A DNA stretch of 64,000 nucleotides from Perca fluviatilis (Eukaryota; Chordata; Actinopteri; Perciformes; Percidae), in contig NC_053112.1 of the NCBI RefSeq assembly GCF_010015445.1, positions 5,724,964-5,788,963 of the forward strand, read 5' to 3'. Both the position numbers and the translations under genes were made by a program. Every line of letters begins with the position of its first letter. The stretch's first letter is position 1. Shown here one piece after another: positions 31,077 through 43,189 of the stretch. The notes under the pieces are model-generated. The model worked only from the letters and a program-made list of their open reading frames with translations, did not search any database and was not told the DNA's origin.

Positions 31077-32704
31077 CAGTGCCTTGCGAAAGTATTCGGC
31101 CCCCTTGAACGTTTCTGACCTTTGCCACATTTCAGGCCTCAAACATAAAGATATAAAACTGTAATTTTTTGTGAAGAATCAACAACAAGTGGGTCCCAAT
31201 TATGAAGTGGAACAAAATTCATTGGCTATTTCAAACTTTTTTAAACAAATAAAAAACGGAAAAAGTGGGTGCAAAATTATTCAGCCCCTTTTACTTTCAG
31301 TGCAGCAAACTCTCCTCAGAAGTTCAGTGAGGATCTCTGAATGATCCAATGTTGACCTAAATGACTAATGATGATAAATAGAATCCACCTGTGTGTAATC
31401 AAGTCTCCTGTATAAATGCACCTGCTCTGTGATAGTCTCAGAGGTCCGTGTAAAGCGCAGAGAGCACCATGAAGAACAAGGAACACACCAGGCAGGTCCG
31501 AGATACTGTTGTGGAGAAGTGTAAAGCCGGATTTGGATACCAAAAGATTTCCCAAGCTTTAAACATCCCAAGGAGCACTGTGCAAGCGGTAATATTGAAA
31601 TGGAAGGAGTATCAGACCACTACAAATCTACGAAGACCCGGCCGTCCCTCTAAACTTTCAGCTCATACATATGAGAAGACTGATCAGAGATGCAGCCAAG
31701 AGGCCCATGATCACTCTGGATGAACTGCAGAGATCTACAGCTGAGGTGGGAGACTCTGTCCATAGGACAACAATCAGTCGTATACTGCACAAATCTGGCC
31801 TTTGTGGAAGAGTGGCAAGAAGAAAGCCATTTCTTAAAGATTTCCATAAAAATGTCGTTAAAGTTTGCCAAAAGCCACCTGGGGAGACACACCAAAACAT
31901 GTGGAAGAAGGTGCTCTGGTCAGATGAAACCAAAATCGAACTTTTGGCAACAATGCAAAATGTTATGTTTGGCGAAAAGCAACACAGCTCATCACCCTGA
32001 ACACACCATCCCCACTGTCAAACATGGTGGTGGCAGCATCATGGTTTGGGCCTGCTTTTCTTCAGCAGGGACAGGGAAGATGGTTAAAATTGATGGAAGA
32101 GATGGATGGAGCCAAATACAGGACCATTCTGGAAGAAAACCTGATGGAGTCTGCAAAAGACCTGAGACTGGGACGGAGATTTGTCTTCCAACAAGACAAT
32201 GATCCAAAACATAAAGCAAAATCTACAATGGAATGGTTCACAAATAAACATATCCAGGTGTTAGAATGGCCAAGTCAAAGTCCAGACCTGAATCCAATCG
32301 AGAATCTGTGGAAAGAACTGAAAACTGCTGTTCACAAACGCTCTCCATCCAACCTCACTGAGCTCGAGCTGTTTTGCAAGGAGGAATGGGCAAAAATGTC
32401 AGTCTTCGATGTGCAAAACTGATAGAGACATACCCCAAGCGACTTACAGCTGTAATCGCAGCAAAAGGTGGCGCTACAAAGTATTAACTTAAGGGGGCTG
32501 AATAATTTTGCACGCCAATATTTCAGTTTTTATATTGTTTAAAAAGTTTGAAATATCCAATAAATTCCGTTCCACTTCATGATTGTGTCCCACTTGTTGT
32601 TGATTCTTCACAAAAAATTACAGTTTTATATCTTTATGTTTGAGGCCCGAAATGTGGCAAAAGGCCGAAAAGTTCAAGGGGGCGAATACTTTCGCAAGGC
32701 ACTG
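31077..32704 (+). mobile_element. Complete Tc1-family transposon nested in piggyBac
   Basis: It begins CAGTGCCTTGCGAAAGTATT and ends with the reverse complement, flanked by TA (31075-31076 and 32705-32706). The inverted repeats are long (about 200 bp each). The length is 1628 bp, typical of Tc1 elements. It is the same family as 7762-9122 and retains the left end that copy lost. Confidence 0.9.
31469..32486 (+). pseudogene. Tc1 transposase, frame-broken (nested copy)
   Basis: Helix-turn-helix region, GRPSK linker motif and DDE motifs ([26 protein letters not shown]) are all present. At least four indels shift the frame compared with 7887-8902: near 31670 (extra bases in 'catacatatgag'), 31944 ('cttttggca'), 32095 ('gatggaagagatgg') and 32403 ('gtcttcgatg'). 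It cannot make an intact transposase. Confidence 0.85.
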
Positions 32705-33164
32705 TAAGTGCTATTGGCTTTGAGTAATATAAGTTTGAATATACTGGAAAATATTTTTTTTATGTCCGTCTGTATTAATTTTATAGCAAAATGCCTGTAG
32801 ATGACTTTTGCTGGGACCTATTAGTCTGAAAACACAATGGGGCTATAGCATGAAGTCTTACACAGTCCCAGTTGAAATTTCATATCAATATCTCATAAAA
32901 TGAATATTCTACACCCGTTTTTGTAGGGGTATATGTCTAGGCGTTCACGAAAACGGACATTTTAGTGACTCTAAAAAGGACCCTTGGTAATGATGGTCAC
33001 ATACCTAGACTAAAAAGACTGCTACCCATGAACATTTGACATTACAGTCATCATTCAGGGCTCTATTGAAAGGTTACATTAAGAGCTATCCTCTCTCATA
33101 TCCAGAATCACTATCAGTATTTCTGACACAGAGTAACAGAAGCATAAACACAATCAATTGCAGT

Positions 33165-33935
33165 TTTCTAACTTTGTGTGTAAAAAAAGTCAAAACAAGT
33201 GGTAAGGTGGAAAAGTAGTGTATAAAAAGGTAACAAAATATTTACAGCTATTAACATATCTAAATATACATATTTACAATTATGTATGTACAGGTTATCT
33301 GCTACATGCAACAAAGCACAAAGAACGTTTGAAGACACAAAAAGGACCCTTTCGTAAAAAATTTCAAATAAGTGCTATGGTGAAAAAGTAGTGCAAAAAA
33401 AGCATTACTATATAACTATTTACATATTATCTAAATCCACATATTTACAGGTTATTGGCAACATGCCAGACATTGTAAAAATCTCAAGTGACAAAGCACA
33501 AAGGACATTTGAAGACCCATAAAGGAACCGCTGGTAAAAATGGTCAACAAAGTAAAACAAGTGCTATGCTGAAAAAGTATTGCGAGTACTATTATATAAC
33601 TTTTTACATACATATATCTATAAATTGCAGGAACCCAGCAAATCAAATCCATACTTCACTGTTAACCGTCAAGCCACTAAATAAACCTGTATGGAAAATG
33701 AGCACCTGTGCTGATGTGTTAAATTAGTTAATGATCATATGACATAAGACAGCACCATCTCTCCTTCTTGCGCCGCTTTACACAGACACACACCGGTCCG
33801 ATCTGGTGGTTGATGAACGCAGATATGTCTGCAGGCACACTTTCAACAGGCACTGTACTAGAATTTTACAATTACAGGTTACTGGCAACATGCCAGTCAT
33901 TATAACAGTCACGGCCAGCGACAAAGCACAAAGGA
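33165..33935. repeat. Tandem imperfect repeats from the piggyBac 3' coding end
   Basis: The motif 'acaggttactggcaacatgcca...gacaaagcacaaagga' appears three times: at about 33290-33330, 33450-33510 and 33875-33935. The last is the transposase C-terminal coding sequence on the minus strand (CFVAGRDCYNDWHVASNL). The other two look like tandem copies of it diverged outside the ORF. Confidence 0.6.
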
Positions 33936-36435
33936 ATATCGCAGGTGGAGCACTTCACTGGTGTTTTTGCATGACACTGCCTGCACTTAAGCCGACCAGC
34001 AGTGCTGTGCCCACTGATATACACTGGCCTGTGATGTGCTCCACGGAGCAGGAGGTGGTTTGGGTGTGGCGGTAGGAAGACCCCGCCTCTGCCAGCTCCA
34101 CTGCGAGCGTCTCTGAATGCCTTCTGATGCAGAGGTACCTCTCCTTTGCCAATTGCAAGGTCCTTCTGGAGGAGGAAGGCGTCACACAAGTGCGTCTGTC
34201 CATGTGGTAAAACAGTGTTGTACCACCATTGGGTCTTTTGCAGGACTTTGTAATACCCTATGAGGACATCTGAGTGGTCCACTCCACCCATGCACCTACA
34301 GTAGATGAACAGACAATATACAAAAACATTAATGTATACAGCACACAAATAACACTTCCAAGAGCATACATGAAAATGTAGTTGAATATATAGTAATGCA
34401 CCCGGTTGTAGTCCTTCACCACTGGTGGAACTGAGACGTCCTTCAGCTGCCACTGCCCATCTGCACCTTTGATCCTCCTCTGCACTGTGTCCTCTCGTGG
34501 GCCCTGTGGAGAGTTGAGCACAGAAAAACATCCCTTGTGTCTCGCCACTGAACAAAAAGCAAGGAGCCATTCCTGATCCAGCGTATGCTGCCACGGGAGA
34601 TTTTGAGACCAGAATGTTGACCTTTGACCTTGGGAACTGATTCTGTTTGTGCGGATGGTTCCGCATGCCCAGATCCTCTTAAGAAGGAGGTCACGAAACA
34701 GGATTGGACTTGTATAAAAATTGTCCACAAAGACCTTATAGCCAGTGCCCAGCAACTGTACATCAATTAGCTCCATCACTGCCTCATAACTGAGTCCCTT
34801 ACCACTGTTTTCCTGACACTTTCCCCTCATAAACAAAAAAGTCCCATGTATAACCGTTCCTGGAGTCTGCCAGAACAAAGAGTTTATAACCCCAGCCGGA
34901 ACAGGCTTGTTTTTCGTATGTATTGTTTCAGACCAGTGCGGGCTTTGAAGCAAACCATTCGCTCATCAATGGCGATTTCCTGGCCAGGGTGATAGTTTCT
35001 TCTACAGGAGTCCCTCATCTCCTCGTAGAGCGGCTTTATCTTACCCAGGGCGGTCGTAGGGCTCCTGTGCCTCCTTTCATCATTAGCAGCATCCCCCACA
35101 GAGCTGCTGGAGGTGAAGGGACTGGGGAGATCCTGAGGAACTTTTACCAGTCATTACCCGCCTCGGAACGGCAGCTATAAAGATGACCTCCACGCCAGTA
35201 ATCAGTGAAAGAAAAGCATTTGACTATACCCATGTAAACAACTAAAGACATGAATGCAAACATGTCCTGCAATGTCAGATCAATCCACGGGATAGAGGGT
35301 GTTGAATGGTGTGTTGATCCACAGTTGTTGGTGTTTTGAAGTATTGTCTTCAAAACAGAGTTGGTAAAAAATAGTTGAAACAACTGCAGGGCTGTGTACG
35401 TAGCAGTACGTATGAGCTGGGGTCCTGGGACATTTCTGGGTCTGAAGGTGGGCTGTGGTGGTGTGATGTCTGGAACGTCAACATCATTCCACCTCTTTTC
35501 AGATGGACTGGTTGATCTGGCTTGACTGCAGCCTCTCCTTTTCCTCGTCCTCTTCCTGCTGGTTCTGGGGGAGTTGGAAGATGAGGCTCCTCACCTGATG
35601 AACTGTCCTGCTGCTCATCGCCTCTCCCCTTTCCACTACCTTGTCCTCTAACTCTTGGTCTCCTGCTGTTCTGTGGAAAGGGAAGCTCCTCACCCGATGA
35701 GCTGTCCTGCTGCTCCAATCCATGTGGCCACTTGCTCACTGGTGCAGATGTAGCTGGCTCCCAATCCATATCTACATCACATTTCCTATAATGTGAAAAT
35801 AAAGAAATAACAGTAATTACAACTAATGTTCTGAATGCGAAGCCACCGAAAATATTAACAAATGTGTAGATATTACCATAGATATTTACATAAATACAAT
35901 AACAGCTCCAAACTTGTAATGCAGTATTTACTCAAACGTTTTCTTTTGCAACACTTCTTGCAGTAAATGTGGAGCAACATAAATGTGTAACATTAGCTGT
36001 GGAGCTCTCAGCGAGCAGAGTAGAGAGCAGGGTTGCCTTTAGATGAGAGACAACTTTGTCTGGCTCATTTAGTGTTACGTTAGCATGATAGTTTGGTGAA
36101 ATTAGCAAGCTAAGGTTAGCTTAGCGAACTGTCCATTCTCTAAATTAGTAAACATTTAAATCATCTAAACACTCTTCAACAGTCAAACTGAAGCAGACGG
36201 TGAGCTCCAGGTCACAGCCTGTCTAAATATACAGTAACGTTATATACGTAAAATACTCACTTGTCGAGAGTAATGTCTCCTCCCTCTAGAAACATGTCCT
36301 CTGCCACGGAGTCGATGCAAGACATTTCACTGTCTTTCTCAGACATTTCCTCCTCTGACTGCGTCACGTTCTGCAGTAACACTCTTCCACTGCCTCTTGG
36401 AGGGTATATCTTCTTGACTTGCTAATTTTCGCCAT
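33872..36435 (-). pseudogene. piggyBac transposase (PGBD-like), decayed
   Basis: Exon 1 (36435-36261) begins MAKISKSRRYTLQEAVEE and ends at a GTGAGT donor. Its frame shifts once within. Exon 2 starts at 35785 after a CATTATAG acceptor, joining in phase to CDVDMDWEPA. The three catalytic aspartates of the DDD domain are recognisable: AIDERMVCFK (about 34966), VFVDNFYTS (about 34724) and MGGVDHSD (about 34278). A C-terminal cysteine-rich segment (CRQCHAKTPVKCSTCDIPLC) matches the piggyBac zinc-binding tail. A 110-120 base AT-rich stretch ending CTACTGTAG separates DYNR from CMGGVD and may be an intron, though the splice phase is one base off. Further frame changes occur near 35380-35520 and 34880-34960. 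Not functional as it stands. Confidence 0.85.
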
Positions 36436-37219
36436 TCTCAACTTCTCGTTCGTTTAGGATGCAGAAAGTAGTGGGACGTATTTTGCCGGTGTTTGCACTA
36501 GACAGATCATTCCTTTGTTTAGGATTGTAAATACCCGCGAAAGCATCAGTTCCCCATATTGAAAAGTTGATTGGCTATGCAAAACGTCAGTCATCGGCAC
36601 AACCAGTTGCAATTGGCACAAAATAAAGGCGTACACCTTCTTTCACCGCGCAGGCCCTCGTTGGCTATTCTAGGCTGTAGACGAGGCCAGGAAGGTCCTA
36701 TTGGTTCGTGAGGTGTCAATCGAAGGTCAGGAGTGCAGGGGCCATTTTGATATCAGATACCGGCAAGGAAATATATGCAAACAAGATTTACTCCAGGAAA
36801 TACAGTAAAATATTAAATAACTGCCGCGAAATTTGAAATTTAAAAACAGCTGTCCGTGGATATATTTTAATGTCATAATATGTTTGGACTAAATAGTTTA
36901 CTGGATTTGATAGTCTGGACCTTTGTCAATGTAACAAGACCGTTTTTGTCAGAATATTACGGATCTGTGGATTACAATGAGGCTTCAAAGGTGAGTTACC
37001 TCAATTTTGTAGTTGTTTGTTACTCAGACAGAGGGATGCTTGTACCTGCTGTTGTTATCGTGTCTTGGAATAGATTGTATCAGTGAAATCACAAGAGTTT
37101 TAGCTTTCTAAAGATGTGTGGCATGAGTAACTACTTAAATATAGGAGCTGTATACATAGCATCACGTGTTAAAAAGACGCCGACGGCCCGTGGGCGGCCG
37201 CCGAACGTTAAGGGGTTAA

Positions 37220-38430
37220 GAAGGAGGTTAGAACACATTGGGTTATAGGGTGGAAGAAACTCAGGGGTTAGCTGAGTCATAGCATTTGGAAATAAAATGT
37301 TTAAATGCTTTGACACACCAACCCGGATGGCCGACCTTCGGACTGATCATGTCTCCTGTCTCCTCGAGGAGGTCCAAAAGTGCCTCAGAACACACCGGCG
37401 CGCACCGACTTGAGCGTATGTAATACGTCTCCATAACAGCAGGCGCTTAATCTGTATAGTTGCCCAAAAATGAAAAAAACGGAAATGAGGAATCATCTCT
37501 CTAGACCTCGTAATACAGAGCACGCTGTCGTCAGTCATTGTTTTCATCAGAGAGTGTTGATAGTAGTCAAGAAGGATCGTTGTTGTCATTAATCGCTAAA
37601 CGGAAGGAAATACGGGTGTCGGTACCCGATCCGTGCTGCCTGCTCGATCCGTTCTGCGCATGCGCAACATGATGATACTTTTTTACGACCTGCCCGATCT
37701 GTTCCACACTAGCCTCCACCGGGAAGCTAACGTTAGTTTAGCTAACAGCTAATTCGGCTATCCGCTAGCCGACAGCTAGATTCAGTCTAAAATAACGTTA
37801 AGTCAAACTTAATGGGAAAAGCAGGCTACAGCTACATTAAGACTTTACAGTAATAACAATAAAGATAAGTATTGAGTGATTGTATTTTAAATGAGCACAA
37901 GTAAAGCTGTTATGTTAACGTTTATTTTCAAGTTTTATTTTGAGGGTCTTTTAAAGTTTACATGCTGTCTCATCTAGCGGTTAGGCAAGTCCATAGGCAA
38001 GCTAAACTAATGTTTTCTTGTGCACTGATTTGCTAGTCAAGGGCTAGCACTCCACCAATCAGATTGGTCATTGAGTCCGACCGCCCACTGGCCGATTCAT
38101 ATATAATGGACCAACAGATCCCGTTGCTCTGGACGGAGACCAGTTAAGGATATTAGAAGCACTTTTCCGGTGCTGGCTGAGCGTTACTGAGCAGCCTCCA
38201 ACTGAGCTTGAAGACGTAGATGTGATGTGAGCAACCTGTCTGAACGTTGGAAGTCTTCTGGTAGCTGTGCCGAGAGAAATCTCAATCATTCCCAATCTTA
38301 CAGAGACGGAGAGCGTAGGTATATGTAATGAGATAACATAGGCACAGGCTAATTATTGATCACTAACATGCTAGTTAACATTAGTAATTAAACCTAAACA
38401 GCTAATGGAAGTCCAAACTGCCTGCAAGCT
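37220..38430. mobile_element. Copy 2 of the CCGACCGTCGG transposon and following repeat
   Basis: Resumes the array sequence after the piggyBac ('gaaggaggttagaacacattggg', as at 14064). The DNA-transposon left end is at about 37312 and the right end near 38095. A different segment, 37612-38010 ('gggtgtcggtacccgatccgtgctgc...'), sits inside it and is absent from copy 1. Bases 38100-38430 match 14550-14880. Confidence 0.5.
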
Positions 38431-38439
38431 TCTCCTGTA

Positions 38440-39065
38440 CTATACGGTAATTTTGTGTGACCGTAAGTCTCGTGGTTATGACCCAATCGTTAGCCTATTG
38501 TTATAAAAGCGTCTGCTACGCAGCCATAACGTGAGGTACAAGGTAATGGAGCCTTTTATACATTGTCGTGTTTCTTTAGAAATAAACAATGGACAAATAG
38601 AGTCTTTAAACGCTTCAGATGTAAAGTTAGGAGGAGATAGAGCGACATCTCTGCAGCCAGCGGGCCTCGTTAAGTGACATACGACTAAAATACTGTCTTC
38701 TTTATATCTGAGGGGAAGTTCTGACGAACGAGGTTGTGGTTGGACATGCAAAGTAGCTGTTATTTTTAATACTGTGTGGCTATTAGATCAGCAGCTGATT
38801 TAGATCTCGAAAACAATAATAGTTCCTTGAAGGCGTCTGAAATGCGGGAGCGTGCCTATGTTCCCACAGCCCTATGTTCCCACATTTCCTTTTTCATAAA
38901 TTTGTATCAGATTGTATCCCCCTAACCCCTAGCCCTAAAGAATATTGTGGGAGGATAGGGCTTAAATTGAAGGGACATGTAGGAACACATTACCTAATTT
39001 TGAAATGTGGGAACATAGGGCTGTGGGAACATAGGGCTGTGGGAATATAGGGCTGTTGGACCATA
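38440..39065. repeat. Array modules eta, beta (copy 5) and gamma (copy 4)
   Basis: Eta at 38440-38635. Truncated beta at 38630-38760 (EEIERHLCS, LSDIRLKYCLLYI, stop). Gamma at 38855-39062, whose arms 'tatgttcccacagccctatgttcccacattt' and 'aaatgtgggaacatagggctgtgggaacata' are near-perfect inverted repeats. Confidence 0.65.
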
Positions 39066-39325
39066 CTTCCTGCAGTCCTCCAAAGTAACCCTAGGGGGAA
39101 ACGTACCCCCTGCAGTCCTCCAAAGTGCCTATAGAGGGACTACGCCCCTGTAGTCCTCCAGAGTACCCCTAGGGGAAACGTACCCCCTGCAGTCCTCCCA
39201 AAGTGCCTATAGAGGGACACGTACCCCCTGCAGTCCTCCAAAGTGCCTATAGAGGGACACGTACCCCCTGCAGTCCTCCAAAGAACCCCTAGGGGGACAC
39301 GTACCCCCTGCAGTCCTCCAGAGTA
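39066..39325. repeat. 40-bp minisatellite (CCCCCTGCAGTCCTCC), copy 2
   Basis: About six diverged units related to 18918-19135. Several units carry 'gtgcctatagaggga' instead of 'gtacccctaggggga', giving a two-variant pattern. Confidence 0.85.
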
Positions 39326-39344
39326 GCCTTAGTGACACAAACAC

Positions 39345-39354
39345 ACAGATTCAG

Positions 39355-39388
<34 letters not shown>

Positions 39389-39530
39389 TTCACACACACA
39401 CACACACACACACACAGGGAGAGAAACACACATTCTCACACACACACACACACACACATACACAAAATCACATACACACACAAACACGCAAACACACACA
39501 CACACACACACACAGACACACACACTGGAT
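39345..39530. repeat. CA-rich microsatellite
   Basis: Interrupted (CA)n with 'ttcacacac', 'ggagagaaac' and 'aaatcacatac' interruptions. No gene. Confidence 0.9.
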
Positions 39531-39539
39531 TTACCCTGC

Positions 39540-40727
39540 AGAGATGAGGAGGAGTTAACCATACTACATTTGAAATATGTTGGTCACTTATAATCATCTC
39601 AGATGGTTCATAATGGATTAGAGACTGGAAGACAAAATGTTTTAAATTAACTTCTTAAATTTACTGACAGGAAGACAATGAGGTCACACTGTCAGCTGCC
39701 ACAAGGGAAGATACAGAGAGACCTATTGAGTAAGTATGTGTTCATATCAGTGGTGTAGTCTAATGTATTGTAGTGGGTATACTGTATACTGTATATACAT
39801 ATATTATGGGCCAGAATCTGCCTTTGGGGGATGGTGGACATATAGTGGGGGGGTCTGGGTGTCCTCCACAAGGGAAGTTTTGAGCATCAACGACTTCATT
39901 TCCTGTATTCTGATACACTTTTATGCTCCAATTTACAGTGGAAATACCTTTATTTAGCCTATGTGAAGAATAAACACACAGATGACAATTCAAAATATAT
40001 CACAAATATAATGGAAAGTATGTTGTTGCATATATGGAATTTAAAAAGAATCCTGCACACTGACCATTACGCAAGAAATTATTTATTTAGAAAAGAAATC
40101 TAGACACACCCTAGCGGCAGCAAATTTAATCTAACCCCTCTGGAGGCCGGCAGCGAAGGCCGAATCACTTGGGAGACCTGGCTGGCCAGTGAAGGCTGAA
40201 AACCTCTTAGGGCCAGTCAGGCGTAGGATCAGCTTGGCTGGAGTCCGCCAACAAGGATCAGGAGTTGGCCGGACCACCGACAAAACACGGGAAGCAGGAA
40301 TCTCTGGGAAGCCGGGCACCGGTAGACTGGTTGACACCAGACCCACTAGCAGTTGTAGCTGAGAGTGGGTATGGGAAAGGTTCATTGACAGCTCATTTCC
40401 AAAGGGGGGCGACACCAACGGACGCTGCTCAAATGCCTCTGGGCGCAATTGGATAGCCCTTCAACCAATCAGAGCAACGATCTGGGTGACGCTGCGCTTC
40501 GGTTGATTGTTGAATGTAAACAAAAAGCTGCTCACCGTCGCTGCGCTATCGTCGTCGCGTTAAGCCCTCCTCAACGGTGCCTCGGTTTTGGGGACATTGG
40601 AAAATGGGTTTGAACGGGCTCTTCGCCAGACTGACTTGCACTCTGGGAGGTCGGTCAGCGTAGACTCTGGACCGCTGGGCGTCGGCGGAGGCTCAGGAAC
40701 TCCGGTAAACTCTGGAGCACTGGACAG
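39540..40727. repeat. Array module epsilon (copy 4) and unclassified repeats
   Basis: 39660-39960 matches module epsilon. From about 40105 a GC-rich repeat-like segment begins ('cagcaaatttaatctaacccctctggaggccgg') and runs to about 40560. 40570-40727 leads directly into a lectin exon and contains none of the upstream lectin exons. I see no gene in this stretch. Confidence 0.45.
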
Positions 40728-41050
40728 GTGGGTACGTGGATGTGGACTGATGGATCCAAATTCGACTACAAAAGCTGGGGTGCGGGGGAGCCTAACAACT
40801 GTTGTGGAGGGGAAAGCTGTCTTATGATGAACTGGAGAGGTAAACAATAAATTTAAAACATCTTGTTGTATGCTGCAGTCTTAAATATAAAAGTTATACA
40901 TTAAATGTAATCAGTTACATTGGTTGTAAACTCTCTACAGATAACTGGAACGACGCAGGTTGTACCAGGCTACTTTACGAGGCTTTTTTATTCTTGCTCC
41001 AAGAACCTGTGGGTGTAACTCTACCACGCCATCATGATGCCTCTACAGCT
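40728..41050 (+). pseudogene. C-type lectin 3'-end fragment (two exons)
   Basis: The first exon (40728-40839) is intact, between a GGACAG acceptor and a GTAAAC donor. It encodes GTWMWTDGSKFDY, KSWGAGEPNN and ESCLMMNW, the carbohydrate-recognition-domain signature around the long loop. The second exon starts at 40941 after CTCTCTACAG and joins in phase as RDNWNDAGCT, the WND plus cysteine signature, but then loses the expected C-terminal cysteine segment through indels. The upstream exons (signal peptide, N-terminal CRD half) are absent. It is a partial duplicate of the gene at 49700-53840; the similarity extends to about 41840. Confidence 0.8.
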
Positions 41051-41850
41051 CATTTATAATCTCTATCATTGATTCACTTTCAGTTTGTTCGGCAGACAGA
41101 AACAGCTCTCTGCTCTCTGCTTACTTTCACTTGTTTATTATCTGAAGAGTTAGGGAACAGTTCACATTTGGGTTTAAAATTAGACAGAAACTGGCTCACT
41201 GAGCTGGACAAAAACAAATCAGTAATTGGACTTTTAATCTATAGTAAATAACACAAAATGAAATACAGAAAACATTTGAATACTCACACATCTTTTTCAT
41301 TTTAGTTTACTGAATATAATCTGTTATAAACAGCGCCCACTCATCTGATCAAATATTAACACTAATTAGATTTCTCTCTGAGTTATTGTTCAGATCGATA
41401 CAACTCTCATGTGTGTACGCTAAATATGAAGTTCCCTCAAGCAGGCGTTAGTCTAGCTTAGCATAAAGACTGGAAACAGGGGAAACAGCTAGCCTAGCTT
41501 AGCATAAAGACTGGAAACAGCTAGCCTGACTCCATCCAAAGGTAAACCTACCAGACATGAGTGGTGACGATCTTTTTATCCAAAATGTCCAGATAGAAAA
41601 TAAAAGTGTATATTTTGTTGGACCTTTCTGTGATACAAGAGGAGAATGCAACTGTAATAACACTTCATAATAACTATTAATAATTCATATAGTCCACTGG
41701 TTTAATGAACTAGCTCCTTTTTATTCTTAAAACTGATGTTGTGTTCTTTATTCAGCTGATTTCCTTTACTATATACTATATACTCAAATAAGCATTCAAA
41801 AATAAAAGACATATTGTCACAAAGACAGTGTCTGGTCCTGTTGTTGTTTT
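41051..41850. repeat. Duplicated lectin 3' flank (shared with 53835-54960)
   Basis: Landmarks common to both copies are 'accacgccatcatgatgcctctacagctcat', 'cagacagaaacagctctctgctctctgc', the 'gcttagcataaagactggaaac' repeats and 'ccactggtttaatgaactagctcc'. The second copy has an extra internal duplication around 54360-54660. Confidence 0.75.
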
Positions 41851-42104
41851 CTAAAAGGGACACATTAATATTTACCCTGGGGGCTCAAACTCCCAACCTT
41901 TGGGTCTAAAGACCTGATCTGATCTCAGTGAGGTATTGGCCAGCTGATGAGACAACTGGCTTCATGACATCAAATAGACAATGTGCAGGACTGCTTTAAA
42001 AAGTTGAAATACTGTCACTAATTTCACTTTGTCTAGTAAGGTCTGTTATTGATTTTATTAAAGTCAACCCGGGTCAATGGAACTGCAAAGCAAATGCAGG
42101 CTTG

Positions 42105-42106
42105 TA

Positions 42107-42189
<83 letters not shown>

Positions 42190-42196
42190 TATATAC
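42105..42196. repeat. (TA)n/(CA)n compound microsatellite
   Basis: Alternating TA and CA dinucleotide runs. Confidence 0.9.
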
Positions 42197-42239
42197 CTGT
42201 CAAAAATTTAATGAAATACTAGTAAGTTATTAGGATGTC

Positions 42240-42765
42240 TTTGTCTAGACCAGTTGTGGAATGTAACTATTTCAGTCCAAATGTTGAGGGTACTTGTACT
42301 TTACTTGAGTCTTTTCTTTTCATGCCACTTTCTCCTTCTACTCCATTACATTTTAGAGAGAAATATTGGACTTTTACTCCACTACATTCATCTGTTACAG
42401 CTTTAGTTACTAGTTACTTTAGTTACTAGTTACTTTACACTAAGATTTCTGCACACACATCACATGTAGTTTATAAAATCTGAAGTTTGATTCTAAAGTA
42501 AACTAGCCGACAATATAACGGCCTACAAGTCAAGTCTGAGATGATTAGACCTTAAACACACAACTGGTTGGATCATTTACACTTTCTACAATGGGAGGAT
42601 TCTCCTTTACTTTTAATACTTTAACTACATTTTCCTGATGATACTTTTACTGAAGTAACATTTTCAATGCAGGACTTTACTTGTAACAGAGTATGTTTAT
42701 AGTGTGGTATTATTAGTTTGACTTAAGTAAAGTATATGAATACTTCCTTCACCGAGTTCTAGACA
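42240..42765. mobile_element. Widespread teleost MITE-like repeat ('actttacttgagt' family)
   Basis: Contains 'ggtacttgtactttacttgagt', 'tttactccactacat', 'agctttagttactagttacttt', 'gcaggactttacttgtaacagagta' and 'tgaatacttccttcacc'. These are the sequence landmarks of a very abundant fish repeat with complementary ends. A partial copy is in lectin intron 4 at about 51075-51295. Confidence 0.65.
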
Positions 42766-43189
42766 ACATATAGATGCCTGTAATTTATTTAATTAAGTCT
42801 ACCAGGGTTGACTTAACAACATGACTTTATTAAACTGGTCTGATTGTTAATATGAATCAGGTGTGTTAATGCAGGGACACGTTTAAAACATGCAGGGCAG
42901 TTGTCCACATCTTAATGCCTGATTAGATATATGTATGATCACCTTGCAACACTAGGGGCTCAAACTCAGAACCGGCGGCAGTTGTTTGGACGTAAAAGGT
43001 GACTGTGAGCTGGCTACAGGTACCGCTAGATGACCGTTCTTTCAGGGGTCATGGTAGTGGAGGTTAGCCAGAAAAAGTGAGCATAATGCAGCGATGACAG
43101 TTAATTTTAGGTACAAACACTCCCAAAGGAACAAGCGTTTCAGAAAAGTTGAAACTTCATTCTTAATTGTCACATTCACACAGTACAAC

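Larger units (their letters stand above)
30934..37215 (-). mobile_element. piggyBac-superfamily transposon with TTAA duplications
   Basis: The inverted ends are CCCCTTAAC (left, 30934) and GTTAAGGGG (right, ending 37215). TTAA flanks both sides (30930-30933, 37216-37219), and the unoccupied paralogue is at 14059-14062. The transposase lies on the minus strand at 33872-36435. A complete Tc1 element (31077-32704) is nested near the left end. Total span is 6282 bp, about 4.65 kb without the Tc1. Confidence 0.9.

Noticed and set aside
33872..36435. Domesticated host PGBD gene
   Set aside because: It sits within intact TTAA-flanked terminal repeats, has an empty paralogous site and carries frameshifts, all pointing to a decayed transposon.
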